Below are positions 58,571-64,000 of a stretch of 64,000 bases of DNA, piece after piece; the first letter of the stretch is position 1, and each line of letters starts with the position of its first letter. The DNA comes from Phanerodontia chrysosporium. Lineage: Eukaryota > Basidiomycota > Agaricomycetes > Polyporales > Phanerochaetaceae. The notes beneath the pieces were generated by a model that searched no databases, was not told where the DNA came from, and worked only from the letters and a program-made list of their open reading frames with translations. The position numbers were made by a program, and so were the translations under genes. The DNA is taken from positions 620,001 to 684,000 of the forward strand of contig MJGA01000010.1 of assembly GCA_001910725.1 (NCBI GenBank). Direction: 5' to 3'.

Positions 58571-58879
58571 CCCTCAACGAAGAGAAAGGGGTATTACTGT
58601 GGGTTTCCACGCCACACAGCTAAAACTGGTTGGACAGGGTATTACACCCTTAGTCCAGCACTACAACAGGGGTTACTCGTCCGCAGGCAAAGCCCTCTGA
58701 GGTGGGTTACACCACGTTCCCCTGTCTGTACCTAAAAAGGTACTATAGTGCCCACTTAAGCCTGTGGATCGGCAGAAAACTGAACAAAGCGCAAAAGCAC
58801 TTGTTCAAACAAGCCCCCAGAACCCAAAGCAATAACCTAGGCCACCAAAGGTGGAGTAGGTTGGCTAGCTTCAATCTTC
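58571..58879 (-). other. Element leader between 5' LTR and accessory frame
   Basis: About 310 bases of 5' leader. The bases next to the LTR on the - strand read GAAGATTGAAGC. I could not assign a tRNA primer-binding site by eye. Confidence 0.4.
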
Positions 58880-59479
58880 TATCACAAAAATGCGCTGCCC
58901 TAGCGCCTATACACCAAACCAACCAGCAATACTCACTGGCAAAGGTTTACTTGGACTACAAAGGGTGTAGCCAGGCTTGAAGACGAGGTATAGAGGCTAG
59001 AGAGGTGAGATGCGATGAGATTGAAGCTGGGGAGGCACCCCCAGCCCTCAGGGTTTATATACATGTGCACCAGGTCCCCAGGGACCGGTGTTCAGGGTCC
59101 TAGCTATCTAATACCTACTACGCTATTGGCTAGTGCCCTAAAGGCATTCCTACATTCTCCTACACGTTCCTAAATGTTCCTACGATGTCCCAGAAACCTC
59201 CAGAACGTTCCAGCACTGTCCGGACCTGTCCAGAGACCTCCAGGGCTTTCTAGTCCATTCCGGAGTGTCTCGGCGCTTCCAGACCCTTGCCTGCTTCTAG
59301 ACCTTCGACCATGTGACCCTGGGATACCGCACGTGTGCGCATCACGTGACCGCCGTATCACGTGACCAGCCCCGAGCCTAGGGCTGTCACTCCAGCGCTT
59401 CTGCATGTCACAGTTCGGAGTAATCGCTTCTGTCACCTGCTGCCCCTAACCCTAAGGGTTAAGACGAAAAACTGTGACA
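58880..59479 (-). repeat. 5' LTR of the gypsy element (600 bp)
   Basis: Identical by eye to 52411-53010. It carries the same TATA box, the three CACGTG sites (59330-59335, 59343-59348, 59359-59364) and the telomere-like palindrome (59447-59461). This copy would drive transcription leftwards. Confidence 0.95.
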
Positions 59480-59484
59480 TGTAT
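59480..59484. repeat. Target-site duplication (right), TGTAT
   Basis: It matches 52406-52410 on the other side of the element. Confidence 0.9.
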
Positions 59485-59915
59485 AGCAGGTGTTTCCCAC
59501 AGTTCGCGGCCGCTTGTTGTTCAGCGGCCGCGCGCGATCTCTCTCCCCGACGATCTTCGTGCTCGGTGAGACCACGTATGCACCCGCGCGAGCACGGTCA
59601 GGTGGTAAGTGCTGTTTAGCAGGCCCTCTTCATGGTTTCTTACCGTCTCACATCAGGTGTACTTACTTCCCTCTCCGGTCGCTGTGCATGGGACTCTAGG
59701 CAGCCAGACCTTCACTGCCTCGGCGACGCTCAAGCTCACATATATTCACACGTTACTCACGGAACGATGAGCTGCGACCCCTTTTGCGGACATGGTGTGC
59801 ATGCTATTCCCCGCCGGGCTATACTGACTGATAACCGCTGGCAGATAGCTGGGATTGCCTCGCCTAGGATGCACCCCTCACTTCGTCTCCTCCTTCGTGT
59901 CTACCGTCCATCACA
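59485..59915. other. Upstream region of the G-domain gene
   Basis: About 430 bases between the element and the start of the G-domain gene. It includes a short inverted pair around GCGGCCGC (about 59507-59531). Possible promoter; no coding sequence recognised. Confidence 0.4.
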
Positions 59916-60703
59916 ATGCATCAGGAGAGAAAAGGCTCCATCTTTGAGACCGCCTCTTTCTCAAGCGACAACTCAGACTACGGCGAATTGCGGTCGTGGT
60001 TTGATGAAGTCACTGCGGAATGCGACGTTATCTGCATTCTTCTAGTAGGCAAGGCCGGCTCTGGGAAATCCACTCTCGTCTCCAAGGTCTTTGGCTTTGA
60101 CCTGCACCAGGCAAGGGTGGAAGCCTTCAAGGTGTGCATAGATGTTGTGATCATTACAGACCTTGCGCCTAACACACTACAGTCTGGAGAACACAACATC
60201 GATCAGGAAATCACTGCTCCAGAGTCTAAATCATCCCCGAAGCTATGCTTGCATGATAGTAAAGGACTCGAGAGCGGCTCGGAGGAGAATCTCAAGGTCA
60301 TTATGAACTTCGTCAGGAGCCGGCAGGATCGCCCATTAGCGGAGCGGCTACACGCAATATAGTGTGTCATTTCAGGGTCTCAGGTACTGCATTAACTCAT
60401 TCTAAGAAAGGTATTGCGTGGAGATTCCTACGGCAGGACAGCGACCTTTCGAAGGCGACGATATCAACCTGCTCAATTCTCTCAAGCAGTGCGAAGGTAC
60501 GCTCAGTTGCATCTTGCCAATGCCGCGCAGCGTCCGGCTGATACGTATGGCACCAGTCCCCGTTATCATTGTCTTCACTAAGTTCGACCGCTTGAAATCG
60601 CGAGAGCGCAATTGGCTCACGCGCGAGTACATGAGGCGCAACATGGACGAAGGGCGCGCTGACAAGTGCCAAAAGTGTTTGGCACTAGGTCATGCAGAAC
60701 GTT

Positions 60704-61579
60704 GGAGGAGTAAGCTACAGCCCACAGCGGCCTACTCGCGATACCAGACATATTTGCACCCCAGCTGCAGACACAAACAGGCGCGAAGGCCAACAATCAG
60801 CAACACCCAGCAGCAAACATGCGCGTACAAGGCGTACACAAGGGACAGCAAACAATGTCATCAATTTGTATTTGTATCAAGTCTCTCAGAATGCCTCAGA
60901 ATCTTGAAGAATCTTGAAGAACGTTCCAGAAACAGGCCATTCTTTCCCCTCCAGCAGCCAGAACAGAGCAGAACCTTGTGGAAATGGGAAGAATATTCCA
61001 GATCCCTCGGCATATGCTTGGCTCAGCAGCAGGAACTGGCCGGAATATGCTGGAAACAGGCAGAAACGGACAGAATAACCTAGTTTATTCTAGTTTCTTC
61101 CCAACGACAAATATCTACTTCCTTTCTTAGCTTCTTTATTCCCACTCTCTTCAATTTCAAATAGTCTCTACATGTATATATAGGCCACGAGTAGCATCCC
61201 AAATGACAAGCAACTTTGGAGCCGCAGTCAGGCCATTGCTTCACCCGCGGTAGCGTAGCTTAAGCATCTGGCTTAACTATGAACTAGGCCCTATCAGTTC
61301 ACTACAACGCTAGTGAAAGGGGGCAAGCTTACTGAGCCAACGGCTCAGTACGGTACGTTTCAGTTGTCAACGGTTGCCACTTACGTTTTGTGGTTACTTA
61401 GGTTTACTTGAGCTTCATCCGTGACGTGACAGTCAAGTAACAACGGTTCGACGTCGTCAAGCCTTCACTATACTGGAGTGAAGCACCTGCTTACGTGCGA
61501 GCAGGCTATCTACTGGACATTAGGCTCTGTGTAGACGTAGCTTAGGTCTAGCGGCCAGGACCCTAGCTGTATCTACCCC
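60704..61579 (+). mobile_element. Putative solo LTR or small insertion in the GTPase gene
   Basis: AT-richer, non-coding DNA of about 876 bp flanked by ACGTT on both sides (60699-60703 and 61580-61584). Removing it leaves an open frame across the junction. It has a TATA box (TATATATA, 61175-61182) and heat-shock-like GAA/TTC units (60919-60931). A perfect 8-bp hairpin lies at 61331-61349. The ends are TGGAG.. and ..CCCCA if one base is taken from each duplication, so an LTR is likely, but no partner copy is in the window to prove it. Confidence 0.5.
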
Positions 61580-62844
61580 ACGTTCATTGCTCCTCCCCCT
61601 GCATACATTCATACAACAACCACATATCCCCAACACGAACCACTGGGAACCCTCGACCTAACGTCTGGTCCAGGCAACTCAGCAAACGGTTGTTCCTCCT
61701 GACTAAACAACAGATCAACCGTCCCTGGCAGCGACAGCGCGACCGCTCTGGCCCAGGTGGACTCTGACGTCTCAGCCAAGGCGAAGTTCCGAAACTCTTG
61801 CATGACCTTCCTCGAGTCGAGATTAGGCTGTGCATCCTGGATGACCTATTGCGTCGTGTCCCAGAAAGGTGGGTCATACATCGTATATATCAGTACTATA
61901 GAACCATATCTAATTCATACCCAGATGAAAATTCAATTACCGCCCTCATCGAGAAGACAGAGGCAGCGCTGAAAGAGTCTGAAGTTCTCAAGGTCATTTG
62001 GGCATCAGTACAAGTGGCAAGTGGTCGTCGCTCTTTGCTTGCAAGCCAACTAACCCCACTTCGGTACATGCAGGTGGACGTGGATCTGAAGATGAGAGCA
62101 TCTGTACTGTAGGTCTTTCCCGTTCGGTACTCGCCCTGCATCCGCTATCTACATGATCAACTTGGTCAGAGTAGGAAAGAACAGTGAGTGGAATCCAGCT
62201 TCATGATATAGGCGTGACTTAAGATGCTGTCACTACAGTGTACTATCGTGCGATCATAACAGCTGCCGTGATACCTTTGAACGGTATCCGGAGGGTAACA
62301 GTGCTCAACGTACTCACTCGAATCCATCGTGACATCGTCCGCGTCTGGAATCTGACCATAAGTCTTTGTCCCCTGCGGCCAATCTCATATTCTGACATGC
62401 CCGTAGGATCCTGAAAAGGTGCAGAACAACAACGTCGAGATGGATCAGCCTGCTTACTCAGAGCCAGATTCTACTTGGGGCCAACATGCGAGATCTGGTT
62501 CGTAAATGCTTCGTTGAACCCATGATCAGTCCAGTCTTGGATGGTCGCCATGCAAAGGGCTCCGAAGGTTCGGCGGCCAAGGTAATCGACACGATTATAT
62601 CCGGTGCTATGAATCCGGCCCAGCTCGTAGTGCCCCTGGTCACCGAGGCTGCCAAATTCCTGGACAGCGTGGTCGTAGATACCCCGGCCATAGTCCGTGT
62701 GCTTATGGCATACATCGCCAGTAAGTGCGCCAGCATGCCATGCGTTCCGTAGCTAACGCCTCTCTAGACCTTACCCTGACTCTGGAGACGTTGTATTGGA
62801 CAGCGCGGGCGCACAGGATCGAGCAGATCTCACGAGACAATATT

Positions 62845-62849
62845 CTGGA
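62845..62849. repeat. Target-site duplication (left), CTGGA
   Basis: CTGGA precedes the solo LTR and is repeated at 63544-63548. Confidence 0.85.
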
Positions 62850-63543
62850 TGTCACGGATGTGACGGTGTCGCCCTATTTTTCGCCGATTTTTGGCCATTT
62901 TCCTCGATTAATCCAACGGGCGAGCAGCCCTCGCGCCGTCTGGAGTCCTAGCCGCCCACACTCAGCGCCTGGCCATTCAGCGCCAGCGCCCTGATGGCGC
63001 ATCACCCCTAGACGCCAGCGCATCCCGCTGCGCGCTCAGACACTGCCCGGATCACCGGTCTGCCCTGCAACCGGTTCCCCGGATCGCCGAGGAGGCACTG
63101 TCATCCCTGATGACTCCCCTCGCCGAGACACGCCGAGCTGATCAGCCTGATGACACAGCCTCGGCCCGACGCAGCCTCGAAACACTGCCAGCTGACACAG
63201 CCTCGTGACATAGCCCCCGCACAGCCTCGCCGCGCAGCCCGCGTCGCAGCCTCGCTGGCTATGCTAAGCACTGCCCATCAGCTTAGGTAATCGTACAGCC
63301 TGCCCTGAACTCCTGTAGTATATATAGGTAGCACCTCTCGCTCCTGTCCGTCATCTCGACCTCTTGGTCAATACGGACAGGTAAGCCCTCGCTTGTATAG
63401 TAGAATAGTCTGCTAATGTTAACTTGGTCAATACGGACAGTTGCACAAACCGTTCGTCGCCGCGTGACCCGCTCCGCTGCGCCATCTCGTCGACCTCCCC
63501 ATTCGTGCTCCCTCGTGTAGCGTTGAGCCTTCGCTCCGCGACA
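62850..63543 (+). repeat. Solo LTR (694 bp) of a different gypsy family
   Basis: It begins TGTCACGG and ends GCGACA (inverted TGTC/GACA ends) and is flanked by CTGGA on both sides. A TATA box (TATATATA) lies near 63322. An 18-bp direct repeat occurs at 63363-63380 and 63423-63440. The sequence shows no similarity by eye to the 600-bp LTR at 52411. Removing it with one CTGGA joins ...RDNILD to AFKAYCHSP in frame in the GTPase gene. Confidence 0.88.
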
Positions 63544-63548
63544 CTGGA
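63544..63548. repeat. Target-site duplication (right), CTGGA
   Basis: It matches 62845-62849. Confidence 0.85.
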
Positions 63549-64000
63549 TGCCTTCAAAGCATATTGTCATTCGCCGCAGATGCCGCGAGTTCGAGAGAAG
63601 ATTACAGACTATATCGGGGACGAAAATGTGAGACTGACTGATCCTTGTGGGCCTTGTCATCTGCTGATACTTCACGCCTTTTCAGGTCTTGCAGGCTTGG
63701 AAGCGTGACAAAGCTATGGCAGAGATAACCGACATCACTGAGAAGCTGCGATTTGTGCGTATGAAAGTGAACGCCGTGATTCAACATCTCGCACTGATAC
63801 CATTGTTACAGGACCCCGCGAACATCTTCAGACCGGTCTCTGTGGCTTGACATGGGTGTTTGCCTCTCTGGCTCACGACAGACAAGGTGTACCCGTATAG
63901 TGAATGCCATGTACCTTGCACAAATCGTATCATTTGCTGAAAATACTTGAGTATGACTGTGAGAACGATCTATCAATATGTACCTGACATCAGCCGCCGG

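Larger units (their letters stand above)
52411..59479 (-). mobile_element. Ty3/gypsy chromodomain element without reverse transcriptase, 7,069 bp
   Basis: The element is read from the - strand. Order: 5' LTR (59479-58880), an accessory frame, gag, a protease fragment, a 0.7-kb gap, then integrase-chromodomain-dUTPase, polypurine tract and 3' LTR (53010-52411). The two 600-bp LTRs appear identical over their full length, begin TGTCAC and end GTGATA, and are flanked by TGTAT, so the insertion is recent. No reverse transcriptase or RNase H is found anywhere between the LTRs, where a normal element would have about 2 kb of it. It must have been mobilised by another element's RT, or its RT was lost after insertion. 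The chromodomain places it among the chromoviruses. Confidence 0.92.
59916..63850 (+). pseudogene. G-domain (AIG1/septin-like) GTPase gene broken by two insertions
   Basis: The N-terminal exon begins MHQERKGSIFETASF and has the P-loop LLVGKAGSGKSTLVSKVFG. The G3-like segment LHDSKGLESGSEENL is followed by ERLHAI. After an intron come VEIPTAGQRPFEGDD and the G4-like VPVIIVFTKFDRL. The rest continues in pieces: SITALIEKTEAALKESEVLK, VDVDLKMRAS, YYRAIITAAVIPLNGIRRV with IHRDIVRVWNL, LYWTARAHRIEQISRDNILD, and finally ITDITEKLRFDPANIF to a stop at 63850. It is interrupted at 60704-61579 by an 876-bp insert and at 62850-63543 by a solo LTR. The intron donor after ERLHAI also looks damaged: the split codon expected to encode Trp would read TAG. 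Such GTPases are multicopy in agaricomycetes (general knowledge); function unknown. Confidence 0.7.

Noticed and set aside
61331..61349. A hairpin as a possible tRNA or terminator
   Set aside because: A single perfect 8-bp stem with no cloverleaf or T-run; more likely part of the inserted element.
1..64000. CRISPR arrays, operons, ribosome-binding sites
   Set aside because: The window is eukaryotic, with introns and polyadenylated elements; no regularly spaced repeats were seen.

Overview
The window is nuclear DNA of a filamentous basidiomycete, most likely an Agaricomycete and possibly a polypore. Genes carry many 50-100 nt GT-AG introns with fungal branch points. The set includes a FYVE protein, SMN, a PalB/Rim13-type calpain, a CYP63/CYP52-like P450, eIF5, Dbp3, Dot1, an oxysterol-binding protein, Dnmt2, a PHD protein and NACHT-type NTPases. 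Transposons are a Tad-like LINE and chromodomain Ty3/gypsy elements. The genus is my inference; I cannot search databases.

Layout. 1-1474: the end of a gypsy LTR lying directly against a 5'-truncated LINE whose 3' end carries a 22-nt poly-A. 1475-7976: very GC-rich DNA with no convincing gene; the + strand is C-rich on the left and G-rich on the right. 7977-9170: a four-exon FYVE gene. 9171-11911: more GC-rich non-coding DNA. 11912-43310: a compact core block. On the - strand it holds an unknown protein, SMN, calpain, P450, eIF5 and Dbp3. Dot1 and a very large coiled-coil gene follow on +, then OSBP and Dnmt2 on -, then a PHD gene on +. Core functions are snRNP assembly, ambient-pH signalling, translation initiation, ribosome biogenesis, H3K79 methylation, sterol/phospholipid transport and tRNA methylation.

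43311-64000: an accessory, transposon-rich region. It holds a convergent pair of related NACHT-type genes: the + copy looks intact and the - copy has two in-frame stops, with a decayed third remnant between them. Next is a 7.07-kb gypsy element with identical 600-bp LTRs and a TGTAT target duplication. It keeps gag, a protease fragment and an integrase-chromodomain-dUTPase reading frame, but has no reverse transcriptase or RNase H. Last is a G-domain GTPase gene broken by two insertions, one of them a 694-bp solo LTR with a CTGGA duplication; conceptually removing that LTR re-joins an open exon.

Most notable: the RT-less but recent gypsy element with a C-terminal dUTPase and a second internal polypurine tract; the unusual C-terminal domain shared by the NACHT genes; the doubly interrupted GTPase gene; and several apparent one-base deletions in otherwise conserved genes, which point either to assembly error or to gene decay.
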